Counted from the first letter of the stretch, positions 35,087-44,763 are shown. The stretch is 64,000 nt of DNA from Flavobacteriaceae bacterium (GCA_014075215.1 CP046177.1:3410501-3474500); one strand, 5' to 3'. A program made the numbers and translations. Notes: generated by a model not told the origin, from the letters alone.

Positions 35087-36411
35087 TTCATTTCGATTTG
35101 TAGGGTTATCTTTAAGCTGTCCATTTGATTGATGTTAAAGCCTTTTATTTGGTACTTGGCTTCATTGCCTTGGTATTTCAAGTTGTAAGGGTTGTTGGTA
35201 TCAAGCCCTGTTTGCTTTGGCTGTTTTCCTTGGCTTTCTTGAACCAGTCTTTTTACTGCTTGGTTTTGTTCTTCTTCAGTAGGGATAAATAATTTAGGTG
35301 TAGGATATTGCTCTTTTTTCTTTTCAATTGATTTTTCATTTGAAAATAAAAAATCGTATTCCTTTCGAGTGTTTACCAAGTGATTTAAAATATCTCCGCT
35401 ATGTCCTTGCAATAGGCTGTTTACATCTTCATTTTCGGGAACTTGTACGTTTGATATGGTAATGCTTGGATAATCTGCTTTGAGCATTGGTGCATACTTT
35501 TCTACTGCTTTTGTTCCTGCTTGGTCGCCATTTAAAAAGAAGATGATTTCCTGTAATTCCTTTAGTTCTGCTATGGCTTTGGTGTGTTCCTCTCTTAGTC
35601 CGTTTGTGCCAAAAAGTGATAGTACTTCATAATGAGTTTTGATTTTATCCTGTTCTAAAAGCGTAGCGGTATCGATGATGCTTTCCGTTAAAATCAGTCG
35701 TCTTGTGGTGGGTTTTGGGTAGTTGGGATATAAACCTTGTCTTTCTCTTAAATAAAAGTGCCGTTGCTTTTTCTCGGATAGTGCACTTCTAAAATAGAGT
35801 GATACGATTTGATTTTGTTTGTTCTTTAATGCGAACACAATACCCCATTTTCCAAAAGGTTTGTAAGCTGGGTTTCCTGTTCTTCCTTTTGTTCCCAAGT
35901 CCAGTAATAAACCGTATTTGATACAGCTTTTTATCAGTGCTTCATCCTTTCTTGTGCCGTGATGGAACTGACCAGAGTTGTAACCAACTTCCGTTTTTGT
36001 AAAATCCAAACACCTACTTTCTATATATTCCCTTGCTGGTTTTGAGTTGTGTATCGCATTCTTGAAGTAGGTAAACATTTTCGTGAGTACTGTTATTCGG
36101 GTTAGTTCTGCCGTTGGTTGCTTATGGGTTTCTGTATTTCCACTAATTAAAGATTGAGCTTTTAGTATGGCTTCCCTTTTGGTTAGACTTTCTTTGTGCA
36201 TTATAAAATCAATGACATCTAAACTTTTTCCGTGGGTTTTGCAGTTGCTACTAAAACAATACGCAGTATGCGTTTTGTAATACACTTGCAGGCTTGGGGT
36301 TTTGTCGTTATGGAACGGACAGTTTAAACGAAGCTGTTTATCGGGTTTTAAATGGTAGTAGTGCAGTACCGTTGCTAATGTGAGCTTGTTTTTGATTTCC
36401 GTTATTTCCAT
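35083..36411 (-). CDS. DNA primase, CHC2 zinc finger plus Toprim (U4)
   Basis: 442 residues. The zinc ligands are Cys31, His34, Cys52 and Cys57 (CPFH...CFSSNC). The Toprim domain lies around 225-330 with Glu in LILTESIIDTATLL and an NGDQAG loop in place of the usual DxD. The C-terminal 90 residues are a linker and a module-specific end (GLDTNNPYNLKYQG). It is first in the operon, 160 bp from the divergent XRE gene. It may prime replication of an excised circle or a single-stranded intermediate; this role is inferred. Confidence 0.88.
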   Translation of the reverse strand: MEITEIKNKLTLATVLHYYHLKPDKQLRLNCPFHNDKTPSLQVYYKTHTAYCFSSNCKTHGKSLDVIDFIMHKESLTKREAILKAQSLISGNTETHKQPTAELTRITVLTKMFTYFKNAIHNSKPAREYIESRCLDFTKTEVGYNSGQFHHGTRKDEALIKSCIKYGLLLDLGTKGRTGNPAYKPFGKWGIVFALKNKQNQIVSLYFRSALSEKKQRHFYLRERQGLYPNYPKPTTRRLILTESIIDTATLLEQDKIKTHYEVLSLFGTNGLREEHTKAIAELKELQEIIFFLNGDQAGTKAVEKYAPMLKADYPSITISNVQVPENEDVNSLLQGHSGDILNHLVNTRKEYDFLFSNEKSIEKKKEQYPTPKLFIPTEEEQNQAVKRLVQESQGKQPKQTGLDTNNPYNLKYQGNEAKYQIKGFNINQMDSLKITLQIEMK

Positions 36412-36494
36412 TGAGAAAAAAGTTTAAAAATAATTTTGACAACTGTTTAGGTGCAAAGATACCCTTTTAGTTTTATTTTACAAACTTTTCTGTT

Positions 36495-36526
36495 TTTGAA
36501 TAACTGATTTAGTTTCTATATCTTTG
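36495..36526 (+). promoter_or_regulatory. Bacteroidota-type promoter of the U4 XRE gene
   Basis: -33 TTTG (36495-36498) and -7 TATCTTTG (36519-36526) with 20 bp between. The start codon is 47 bp further. Confidence 0.6.
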
Positions 36527-36573
36527 TGTTTTAGTAATAGAATAGGTTTTAAACCCTTATACAGTTTCTTTTT

Positions 36574-36900
36574 ATGGATTTTGGAAGTATAGTAGTAGAG
36601 CTTAGAAAAAAGCAAGGCATTTCTCAAACAGACTTAGCCAGTCAGTTGGGTATTCATAAAAATGTACTCGGAAGATACGAACGTAACGAAGTGTTGCCCT
36701 CTGTTGAGATTGCTCGTAAAATTGCGGATTTACTGGATGTAAGCCTTGATTATCTTACAGGAAAGGCAGACGTACAAATGGATAAAACCACTCGGGAACG
36801 CATTTTGGAAGTCTCTAAATTTACCGAGGATGATAAACTACATATTTTTTCTGTCATTGATGCGTTTATCGCTAAAAGGAAAATACAGAGTATTTTGTAA
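36574..36900 (+). CDS. XRE-family regulator (U4)
   Basis: 108 residues. HTH_XRE at about 7-62 (GISQTDLASQLGIHKNVLGRYERNEVLPSVEIARKIADLL) followed by LDYLTGKADVQMDKTT and a helical end. It is more like the U2 regulator than those of U3 and U5 in the recognition helix. It is divergent from primase and is the likely repressor of the module. Confidence 0.88.
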   Translation: MDFGSIVVELRKKQGISQTDLASQLGIHKNVLGRYERNEVLPSVEIARKIADLLDVSLDYLTGKADVQMDKTTRERILEVSKFTEDDKLHIFSVIDAFIAKRKIQSIL

Positions 36901-36901
36901 A

Positions 36902-36931
36902 TGAAAAAAGCCACTCAATGAGTGACTTTTT
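36902..36931 (+). terminator. bidirectional terminator between U4 XRE and U5 immunity
   Basis: AAAAAAGCCACTCA/TGAGTGACTTTTT hairpin with T-runs on both strands, between convergent genes. Confidence 0.8.
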
Positions 36932-36934
36932 AAA

Positions 36935-37390
36935 TTATTTGAGCTTATAAAATCGGACTATATTATCATCTTCATTTATTAAGTAATCTCCAATAGCAGT
37001 TACATCTATTCTATCATTTTCATCCTTTGTTATGACCCCATCCGAATAGCTTAACTTTTGATGAAACGGAAGCCCGTAATATTCCAATAAACTTATGTCT
37101 TCAATTAGCTTTGACCTGTCATAATTTAAATTCCCTTCTGACTTATAAATTTCAAGTTCTTGGATGTCTCCGTTTGTGTCGTAAATAGCTTTGCTTCTCA
37201 ATAAGTACTCCACATTCCCAAGTTTGAGAATTGACTCATCAGAATAATTGTAATCATCACTCTCGATTTCTATTCCAGTCAATATCTCCACAACTGTTGT
37301 TTTGTTTTGAACCTTACAGCTTGTAGAAATAAGTATTGCAACAAAAAAGAACAACACTTTAGTTAATTTTTTTGGTCGTTGGAAATTCAT
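36935..37390 (-). CDS. lipoprotein immunity protein (U5)
   Basis: 151 residues from MNFQRPKK, preceded by AGAAGG. An ATG at 37408 would add six residues. Hydrophobic signal and lipobox (VAILISTSC), then KVQNKTTVVEILTGIE. It overlaps the toxin gene by 32 bp. Acidic mature part. The family is not recognised; immunity against the DUF5675/YkuD-like tip is inferred. Confidence 0.65.
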   Translation of the reverse strand: MNFQRPKKLTKVLFFFVAILISTSCKVQNKTTVVEILTGIEIESDDYNYSDESILKLGNVEYLLRSKAIYDTNGDIQELEIYKSEGNLNYDRSKLIEDISLLEYYGLPFHQKLSYSDGVITKDENDRIDVTAIGDYLINEDDNIVRFYKLK

Positions 37391-38195
37391 TGCCTTCTCT
37401 TTTTTCAATTACTACTCTTATATGTCCTGGATTCGTTTGACTCTTATTGGCTTGACCTTGGATAGTATTCAAAATATTATTTGAGTACGTATTAGACTGA
37501 TTAGAGCTTGAGTTACCTGGGTTACAAACTCCAAAACAACCTTCCGAAGCTGCAACTCTATTCTTTCCATTTTTGTCATAATTTCCACCTACGTGTATCA
37601 TAACACCAGCAGCTACATCTGCCTTATTTCTATACCCCATATTTACAGATGTTTGGTTTGGTTCTGCGTGAACCACCTCTGAACCGTATTGGGTAAGTTT
37701 TAAAGCTTCTGTTCCATTACCTTGTGGATATCCATTCGGCATCACTTTACCCGTGAAATGATTTACGTCTCCGTCTTTAGGTTCAAATGCTACATTAGAA
37801 GCTGTTGAATTTCCTTGCTCTACTGTCCAAGCATCCCTTGTAATTGAAAATTCCATCTTAAAATTAGCGTCTTCTGTGTCTGTAACTACAACTTTATATA
37901 AATCTGCCTGAGTTGTCGCTCCACCACTATAACCTAATACTCTTTGTTCTGCGGTTTGACCAGTTTTTTGTTTCGTTATGGTAACAATTGGGTAATCTAA
38001 TGCCCCATCTGGGTCAATACGATTAATTGGGTTGTTCTGTACAAAATTATATGGTGATACCCAACTTCTCTCCTCCGCTAATGGGTCAACACTTAAAAAC
38101 CTCTGTGCGTTATTTTTATCAAAACTAAGGTTTCTATACACGACTTTTAAGCCTGTAAATTCATTTTGTAATATGTCCAGTTTGATACAACCCAT
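37359..38195 (-). CDS. orphan Rhs tip with DUF5675/YkuD-like toxin (U5)
   Basis: 278 residues from MGCIKLDILQ, the typical tip leader; an upstream ATG is less likely. The core is short: AQRFLSVDPLAEE, then SPYNFVQNNPINRIDPDGALD. The toxin ends with GVMIHVGGNYDKNGKN followed by AASEGCFGVC, the His...(S)xGC arrangement of DUF5675 and L,D-transpeptidase-like folds. A cell-wall target would fit the lipoprotein immunity partner. Unlike U3, U4 and U6 the tip keeps a normal start codon. Confidence 0.7.
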   Translation of the reverse strand: MGCIKLDILQNEFTGLKVVYRNLSFDKNNAQRFLSVDPLAEERSWVSPYNFVQNNPINRIDPDGALDYPIVTITKQKTGQTAEQRVLGYSGGATTQADLYKVVVTDTEDANFKMEFSITRDAWTVEQGNSTASNVAFEPKDGDVNHFTGKVMPNGYPQGNGTEALKLTQYGSEVVHAEPNQTSVNMGYRNKADVAAGVMIHVGGNYDKNGKNRVAASEGCFGVCNPGNSSSNQSNTYSNNILNTIQGQANKSQTNPGHIRVVIEKREGNEFPTTKKIN

Positions 38196-38481
38196 TGATT
38201 TACAAAGATACTTTTTTTCTTTCAACTGACCTTTTTTTCAATTGAAGAAGTAAAGCAAACAGGGGATCAAGCAAAAAAGTTGTGGGGAAGACTTGAATAA
38301 AAATTTTATCATTTCAGATTTTTTTTAAATGAATATCCATTAAATAACTGTTTATTAAGTTTTTAAACTCTATTGAATGATGCTTTTGCGATTGACTCAA
38401 CTTAAATGTTTTCAATAATATCTTTAAAATCCCACAAGTTTTCGGATTGATCCCAAACAGGCTCCCATCCCAAGGCTCACG

Positions 38482-38551
38482 CACTGCCCATAATTCTGTA
38501 TATACGTCATTTAAAAACGAACGCATATACACGCTTCCATTATGGGCAATG
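38482..38551. repeat. hairpin with GGAAGCG/GA internal loop (U5, first)
   Basis: Outer stem CACTGCCCATAAT (38482-38494) pairs with ATTATGGGCAATG, and inner stem TGTATATACG pairs with CGCATATACA. The asymmetric internal loop is TC on one side and CGCTTCC on the other (GA and GGAAGCG on the reverse strand). Confidence 0.55.
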
Positions 38552-38924
38552 CTCCCGAACCATTCCAACCTGTTTGCTTTACTTCCAAACTCATTTATTT
38601 TCAGTTGAAAGAAAAAAACACATCAGATTTAAGGCTCGATTTTTTGTAATTATTGCCTTTCCCAAAGCTTCATTTTTTACTATAAATTTTCTTGGCAATG
38701 ATTATAAAAAATGAGCAAACAACCGCAGGGCGTTAGTTTTCAATAAAAATTTGCGAAGCTCCTTACTGCCAGTCGGCTCTACCATTGTCTGACCGCAGGA
38801 AGTGGTATGAAAAAACTTAAAACCAAAATCCCCCAAAACAAAAGGATACCTTATTTCGGGTGGGAAGCGTTGGAAAAAGTTATTACAGGCTGGTTTACTG
38901 TGGATATTTGGGCTTGTTCCCTTG

Positions 38925-39013
38925 AACATAAAATGAATTATAGGACAAAAACAATACCTTTTAAAATTAATCAACTCATTGTTTTTGTACTATAATGGAA
39001 GCGATTTTATGTT
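38925..39013. repeat. hairpin with GGAAGCG/GA internal loop (U5, second)
   Basis: Outer stem AACATAAAAT/ATTTTATGTT, internal loop GA opposite GGAAGCG, inner stems ATTATAG/CTATAAT and ACAAAAACAAT/ATTGTTTTTGT. This is the same internal loop as the hairpin at 38482 but on the other strand. Confidence 0.6.
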
Positions 39014-39305
39014 AAATAGCTTACCCCATTTTTTTCTGGCATAAGCCGAAGTGGTGGTGGCGGTTGGAACGTAGGCGACTTTTTGTTTTGTTTTTTTGCG
39101 TTGGCAACAGCTCTTTTATTTTTTCATTTGACCTTTAAAATCAATAGTATTTCAATTGAAAAATAAATGTGCTGTGGTGCGGTTGGCAAAAACAACACAA
39201 AAAGTATGACAGAAAAAAATAGGGGCACAGTAAACTTGTTTGTAATAGCTTTTGCGTTGGCGGGTGGGTCATTATCTCATCCTTTTGTTTTGGGGGATTT
39301 TGGTT

Positions 39306-39440
39306 TTACCGCTTCTTTTTCTCTTGGTCTTTCTTAAACATCTTCTGTAATTTCAATACCTTTTCCGCTGTATCTTTCGGGATGTCGAACCAAAACTTTG
39401 AACCGTCTTTTTTGATGATATATGCTTTTCGTGTTTTCAT
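39306..39440 (-). CDS. 44-residue basic protein (U5)
   Basis: Identical to the small protein at 31673-31807, with the same AAGGAAA site and 9-bp distance from tyrB. Confidence 0.6.
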   Translation of the reverse strand: MKTRKAYIIKKDGSKFWFDIPKDTAEKVLKLQKMFKKDQEKKKR

Positions 39441-39449
39441 AATTTCCTT

Positions 39450-40322
39450 TTATTGTAATGGATGCAGTCTTTCAATAGCTGATTTCAGTTCCTCTAATCC
39501 TGTTTGTTTGTAGGCTTCTGTGCTTGCTGTTCTTCTGTGTCCTGCAAATTCCTGAACTAGCCGAAGGTCGGCACCCGATTTTAGTAAATGAGCAATTACA
39601 CTTTGTCTAATCTTTAAAGGAATGAGTTTATTTTGTTTGTCTTTTCCTTTGTTTATCATTCTATTTATTCCGCCTTGCCAAAGTTGTAAACCTTGTTCGT
39701 TCATCAAAAAATAATCGGTTCGTTTACTTGGTTTTTGCTTTCTCCAGTAACGTTTCCAGTCTTGTTTTTGGTAGTTATGGAACAGTAATATTTGATTGGG
39801 TTTTAGACTTAATTTTCTTCCTTTGTTCTTGGTGTTTCCCTTAATGTTTATCGTTCCATTTTCAAGGTTTATATCGCTTACTTTTAGTTGTGATATTTCC
39901 AGAACGGTCAGAGCTTGGTAAATCAAAAGGCTGATGATTATCTTATCTCTTTGTTGATGTTCCCCATTTTTACTTTTCCAGTTGTCGTACAGCTCTTGTA
40001 GTATTTCTTTTGGGTAAAGGCTTTCTACTTGGATTTGTCTATTAATTTGGTCTTTTAAATACAGGTATTGGCAAGGATGGTCTTGTCGCTTTCCGGTGGC
40101 GACTAAATACCGGTAATATATTTTGATGGCAAACAGGTTGTTCCGAAGTGATTTGGGATGTAAATTTTGTTCTCTTAATAATCCAATATAATCCAGAACG
40201 TCCGTGTAATTTGCTTTTTCTACTCTGTTTCCAACTGCCAATAAATACCGATTGATGATATTTTTATAGCTGTTTACAGATGTTTTACTGTATTCGTTTT
40301 GTAGATATTGTTCAAGTGTCAT
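39450..40322 (-). CDS. TyrB recombinase-like protein, degenerate active site (U5)
   Basis: 290 residues, identical to the U4 TyrB: no box I Arg (YQALTVLEIS), no box II His (LKIRQSV), AGHR and Tyr present. Overlaps tyrA by 4 bp. Confidence 0.82.
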   Translation of the reverse strand: MTLEQYLQNEYSKTSVNSYKNIINRYLLAVGNRVEKANYTDVLDYIGLLREQNLHPKSLRNNLFAIKIYYRYLVATGKRQDHPCQYLYLKDQINRQIQVESLYPKEILQELYDNWKSKNGEHQQRDKIIISLLIYQALTVLEISQLKVSDINLENGTINIKGNTKNKGRKLSLKPNQILLFHNYQKQDWKRYWRKQKPSKRTDYFLMNEQGLQLWQGGINRMINKGKDKQNKLIPLKIRQSVIAHLLKSGADLRLVQEFAGHRRTASTEAYKQTGLEELKSAIERLHPLQ

Positions 40323-41256
40323 TGCATCAAGTTTTCTATTTGTTTTCTGCTGATATGCGTATAAATTTGGGTGGTTTCCAACTGTGAGTGTCCTAAAAAT
40401 AATCTCACTTGCTCTACTGGTATGCCTTGTTCTAAAAGATGTGTTGCGATTGAGTGCCTTAAATTGTGTATGGTTATTTCTTTGTCTTTTATCTCTTGGT
40501 TTTCGGTTCTTTCTACCAATATTTTTAAATGCTTGTTGTACGTTCCTTTCTGCATTCTTCCACCTCTTGAGTGCAACATAAAAGCACTTTCCTTTGGATT
40601 GTAATCTCGTCCTTTGGTTAGGCTTTCCCTTTCATTGTAATAGTAATCCGCTAAGTCTTTGACTACTCCGTTTGATAGTGGCACAACTCTTCTTTTATTG
40701 CCTTTTCCTTTTGGGATAATGATTATTTTTTCTCGTAGTCTGATGTCCTCAATATTGCAGTTTACAAGCTCTCCAACTCGCAGACCACATCCGTATGCTA
40801 AACTTAAAATTGCTCGTTCCTGGGCGGTTTCTGATGCTTTGTAAAGTTGTTTGATTTCTTCCTGGTCTAATACGGTTCTTTCTTCTCTTGCTTTTGGGTA
40901 TGGGAACTGCAAGGATTGGTTTTTACTTTGCCCTCATTCTGCAACATTATAAAAAGGTCTCGGATAATTCGCATATGGCTATGCGTTGTTTTTTGGCTTA
41001 ATATTCCGCCTGTTGTCTTGTTGGGTCTTTCGCTGATGTACTGATAGTAATTTGTAATTTCTAAAGCTGTGATTTTGGTAATATTCAATAATCCTTTTTG
41101 CTCTAACCAGTTTAAGAACTCACATAAATAATTGTATCTTGATTTGCATCCTTTGGCATTGTAGCCCAATCTTAAAAGGTATCTGTAAAAGCTTTCTGCC
41201 AGTTTTTGGTAATCTTCGTTTATGACTATGATGTTTTTCGGTCTGCCCATACACAC
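40319..41256 (-). pseudogene. tyrosine recombinase TyrA with -1 frameshift (U5)
   Basis: Same two frames as U4 (40867-41256 and 40319-40912), broken at the same CCTTGC. The catalytic half is intact. Two silent base changes in the catalytic half distinguish it from the U4 copy, so the shared frameshift is not a single-read artefact. Confidence 0.7.
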
Positions 41257-41360
41257 TTACTTTTTGGAACAAGGAACAATCCACCTAAAACACACCTTTA
41301 CTTATTGATTAATAGTTATTTGTATTGTTCCATTATTGTTTCCTATTGTTCCCTTTTCCT

Positions 41361-42719
41361 TTATAGTTCATTTATTTGGTTGGTTAAATCATCCTTTATA
41401 TTGGCTCTGATTTTTGCGTAATTATCCCAATAATCTACTTTGTAACTTACTCTCCTTAAATTATTTGAGTATTTACTCGTGATATATTCCATTGCTCTTA
41501 ACCGTCCAATATTTCTACTGCATTGGGCTTTACTGATGTTTAGCTCCTGCCGTATTTCTCTTTGGGTAAAGTCTTGGTTTTGTTCTTTTAAATAGCTTTT
41601 TAATCGCTCAAAAAATTGCCTTAAACTTCCGTCCAGCTCGTCCACTTTTAAAACGATACTTTCAAAAAGGATATCACAAGCCGTTTGTAAATCTGCTTTT
41701 TCCGTTATTAACCTGCCTTGTTTGTCTCGCTTTCTTTGGTACTGGTTGAGTAATGTTATTTGCCGTACAAAACTTTGGTAGAGTTCGTTTAATCGTCTTA
41801 TTTTATGTGCCGTTTCGGGTAGTTTTATTTTGGTGGCATACGGATTGACTACATCATACGGCTGTAATAATCGGATGCAATTTTGGGTAAATGCAACTAT
41901 CTTTTTAGCTTCTTCTTTATCTATAATTCCCGATGCTTTTTGGTTTTGGTACTGGATTACTTTTAAGGTCTGTTCTCGGCTTTCATCTACTGCGATTAAA
42001 AAACTCCTGCTGATATTATCCTCATAGGTTTCGCCTTTGGTGGTACACGATAGCTAAGCTATTGGACCTCTTACAATACGTTCGCCTCCTGTAATGCTTC
42101 CGTTTTTATCTTTTAAACTGGTGGATGTCCTTAGTATTTCATTGCTCTGTAATTCCCTTACTGCCAGTTGTGAATCTTCTTTTAAGCCGTCTAAATCTTC
42201 AAAACATACGAGCTTGTTTACAAAAAAATATTCGTCCTGATTGTAAAAACTGTTGTCGGTTACACGGGTGTATTTCTTCACATCTTCTGCCGGCATTAAA
42301 TCGCTGATAATCTTTAACAGCCTTGTTTTTCCGCTTCCCGAACTGCCTTGTATCAGAGCGTGTAAGGTGTCAGGCATTTTGTAACTGCTGGCAATCACGA
42401 ACAATAAAATACGGTTGGTTTCTTCTCCGATTATTCCCGATTTTCCAATGAGCTTGTTAAACTTATGGGTCAGGTTTTCTCCCTTCAGGAACTCAATACA
42501 TTTTGTAGCTGAAGCTGTCGGAACTGTAACCGCCTTTTTATTATCGCCTTGTTTTTGGTCAAGCTGCTTATCTCGATAGAACTCTAATAAATGGGTAAGC
42601 TGTGATAAATCCTGCTCGATTAAGTCCTTTCTAAGCCCTAACTTTTCAGCTACTGTTTTACTGACCTTTTCAACCTGGTTAAATTCGTACAGGTCTAATT
42701 TTAGCGTAATCGTGTTCAT
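41361..42719 (-). pseudogene. P-loop ATPase with in-frame amber codon (U5)
   Basis: The same architecture as U4 and the same TAG (42054-42056) inside ATAGCTAAGCTAT. The N-terminal 160 codons differ clearly from U4 (for example IEQDLSQLTHLLEF, GEETNRILLFVIAS), while the rest is identical. The gene therefore looks like a chimera in which the 3' part was homogenised between units. Overlaps the primase stop by 4 bp. Confidence 0.75.
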
Positions 42720-43993
42720 TTGATTTGTATTTGTAAGGTGATTTTTAAGCTGTCCAGTTGGTTGATATTGAAGCCTTTTATTTGGTAGTTGGCTTCATTG
42801 CCCTGGTATTTCAAGTTGTAAGGATTGTTGGTATCTAAGCCTGTTTGTTCTTCCTGTATTGGCTTTGGCTCTTGGACTGCTCTGGCTTGTTTAGCTTCTT
42901 TTTTTTCAACTGAAAATAAAAAGCTGTATTCCTTTCGGGTCTCGATTAGATGGGTCAATATTTCGGAGCTATGTCCTTGTAACAAGCTGTTTACATCTTC
43001 ATTTTCGGGTACTTCTACATTACTAATCGTAACATTTGGATATTCCCCTTTCAGCATTGGGGCGTATTTCTCAACTGCTTTTATCCCTGCTGCATCTCCG
43101 TTTAAAAAGAAGATAATTTCTTCCAACTCTCGCAGATCCTTGATTGCGTTTTGATGTTCCCCTGTTAATCCATTCGTGCCGAACAATGCCAATACTTCAT
43201 AGTTGCTCTTGATTTCCTCCTGTTCTAAAAGTGTGGCTGCATCAATGATGCTTTCGGTTAAGATTAGTCTTTTGGTTTCCTTGCTTGGGTATTTCGGATA
43301 AAGTCCTTGCCTGTCCCGTAGGTAAAAATGCCGTTGCTTCTTATCTGATAAAGTGCTTCTAAAATAGAGTGATACAATTTGATGCTGCTTGTTCTTCAAT
43401 GCGAACACTAAGCCCCATTTACCAAAGGGTTTGTACGCTGGATTTCCTGTTCTGCTCTTTGTCCCCAAGTCCAAGAGTAAACCATATTTGATACAGCTAT
43501 TTATGAGAGCTTCATCCTTTCTTGTGCCGTGGTGGAACTGCCCACTATTGTAGCCTACTTCTGTTTTGGTAAAGTCTAACCCTCTTTGTTGTAAATATTC
43601 CTGTGCTGGCTTGCTGTTGTGGATGGCATTCTTGAAGTAGGTAAACATCTTGGTAATTACTGCTTCCCGATGGCTATCGGGACTGGTCAGTTCGCTTGTT
43701 GGCTTATGATTTCCTGAACTTCCGTTTATCATTTCTTGGCATTTTAATATCGCTTCTCTTTTGGTGCAGTTTTCTTTGTGTAGGATAAAATCTATCACGT
43801 CCAAGCTCTTGCCGTGGGTTTTGCAATTGCTACTAAAACAATACGCTGTATGCGTTTTGTAATACACTTGCATACTTGGTGTTTTATCGTTGTGGAACGG
43901 ACAGTTCAACTGTAATTGCTTGTTGGGTTTTAAATGATAATAGTGTAGCACTTGTGCTAAGGTGAGCTGCTGTTTTATTTCTTGGATGGTCAT
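42716..43993 (-). CDS. DNA primase, CHC2 zinc finger plus Toprim (U5)
   Basis: 425 residues. The zinc finger CPFH...CFSSNC and the Toprim region (LILTESIIDAATLL, FFLNGDAAG) are as in U4, with many substitutions, so the two primases are old paralogues even though the genes downstream are near-identical. It follows the SymE-like gene with a 4-bp overlap and heads the replication/recombination operon. Confidence 0.88.
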   Translation of the reverse strand: MTIQEIKQQLTLAQVLHYYHLKPNKQLQLNCPFHNDKTPSMQVYYKTHTAYCFSSNCKTHGKSLDVIDFILHKENCTKREAILKCQEMINGSSGNHKPTSELTSPDSHREAVITKMFTYFKNAIHNSKPAQEYLQQRGLDFTKTEVGYNSGQFHHGTRKDEALINSCIKYGLLLDLGTKSRTGNPAYKPFGKWGLVFALKNKQHQIVSLYFRSTLSDKKQRHFYLRDRQGLYPKYPSKETKRLILTESIIDAATLLEQEEIKSNYEVLALFGTNGLTGEHQNAIKDLRELEEIIFFLNGDAAGIKAVEKYAPMLKGEYPNVTISNVEVPENEDVNSLLQGHSSEILTHLIETRKEYSFLFSVEKKEAKQARAVQEPKPIQEEQTGLDTNNPYNLKYQGNEANYQIKGFNINQLDSLKITLQIQIK

Positions 43994-44244
43994 TGGCTCA
44001 ACTTTTTAAGGGTTTGTTTTACTTCTTTCAAGGCTGATTTATAATCTTTTTTCTCTTGGTCTTCCGCTTCCATTGGCTCTATGATTAATAGCTTATCTCG
44101 CATTGTAATGTTGACCAAATCACCAATCTTAAATCCAAGCTGCTCTATCCATACTCCTGCCAAACGTAACTCTGGCACTTCTTTGCTACTTGCCGACCTG
44201 TTGAGTCCGTACACTTTCAGTTGTCTCGATGCTTGTTTTCCCAT
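43990..44244 (-). CDS. SymE-like protein
   Basis: 84 residues. The SymE/AbrB-like swapped-hairpin segment is clear: PELRLAGVWIEQLGFKIGDLVNITMRDKLLIIEP. A short acidic and Lys-rich helix follows. SymE proteins are type I toxins related to AbrB DNA-binding antitoxins. It is the first gene of the U5 operon and overlaps primase by 4 bp, which is unusual for a type I toxin and suggests a regulatory or nucleic-acid-binding role. Only U5 has it. Confidence 0.75.
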   Translation of the reverse strand: MGKQASRQLKVYGLNRSASSKEVPELRLAGVWIEQLGFKIGDLVNITMRDKLLIIEPMEAEDQEKKDYKSALKEVKQTLKKLSQ

Positions 44245-44336
44245 TCCTGATTATTTTTTGCCTTATGTGTTAATTAGACAAAACTACATATTATTACCTA
44301 ATTAAGCAACTTTTAATCCTCATCATAGCTAAATAA

Positions 44337-44367
44337 TTGCCTAAAACGTTATAATTAGATACCTTTG
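44337..44367 (+). promoter_or_regulatory. Bacteroidota-type promoter of the U5 XRE gene
   Basis: -33 TTG (44337-44339), 20-bp spacer, -7 TACCTTTG (44360-44367); ATG 29 bp downstream. Confidence 0.6.
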
Positions 44368-44396
44368 TTGCTATTAATGGTAATAAATCAAACGTA

Positions 44397-44762
44397 ATGG
44401 ACATAGGAAAGCGGATAAAGAGTATCAGAGAAGCCAAAGGAATGACAGCTAAAGAAGTGATTTCTTCTGTAGGGATGGGCGCACCGATGTACAGCCGTAT
44501 TGAAAATGGTGTTAATGAACCTTCTCTTACTACTTTAGAAAAGATTGCCAAAGCTCTTGGGGTAAAGCTTTCCGATATTTTTGATACCGATGATAAGCTG
44601 GCAGATGTAAATTCTTACGATGCTTCCCTGATGGAAAAAATCAAACTGGTGGAGACGCTAAATGAGGAAGAAAAGAAAATGGTCTTTTCCTTTGTAGATG
44701 CCCTTGTCGGTAAGAAAAAATTGAAAGATGCCCTTTCAGGTGTACTTAACGATGCTAAATGA
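44397..44762 (+). CDS. XRE-family regulator (U5)
   Basis: 121 residues. HTH_XRE at about 5-60 (GMTAKEVISSVGMGAPMYSRIENGVNEPSLTTLEKIAKAL) and the same tail as the U3 regulator (FVDALVGKKKLKDALSGVL). Divergent from the symE-like/primase operon; probable repressor. Confidence 0.88.
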   Translation: MDIGKRIKSIREAKGMTAKEVISSVGMGAPMYSRIENGVNEPSLTTLEKIAKALGVKLSDIFDTDDKLADVNSYDASLMEKIKLVETLNEEEKKMVFSFVDALVGKKKLKDALSGVLNDAK

Positions 44763-44763
44763 A

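Larger units (their letters stand above)
38196..39305. other. folded gene-less segment upstream of toxin tip (U5)
   Basis: No convincing gene. It has hairpins at 38482-38551 and 38925-39013 plus outer pairing CCAAACAGG/CCTGTTTG around the first. From 39006 it equals the U4 segment. Confidence 0.6.
39006..42237. repeat. 3.2-kb duplicated block, U5 copy
   Basis: Partner of 31371-34604. It carries the same 44-aa gene, tyrB, frameshifted tyrA and amber-interrupted ATPase 3' part. Confidence 0.9.
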
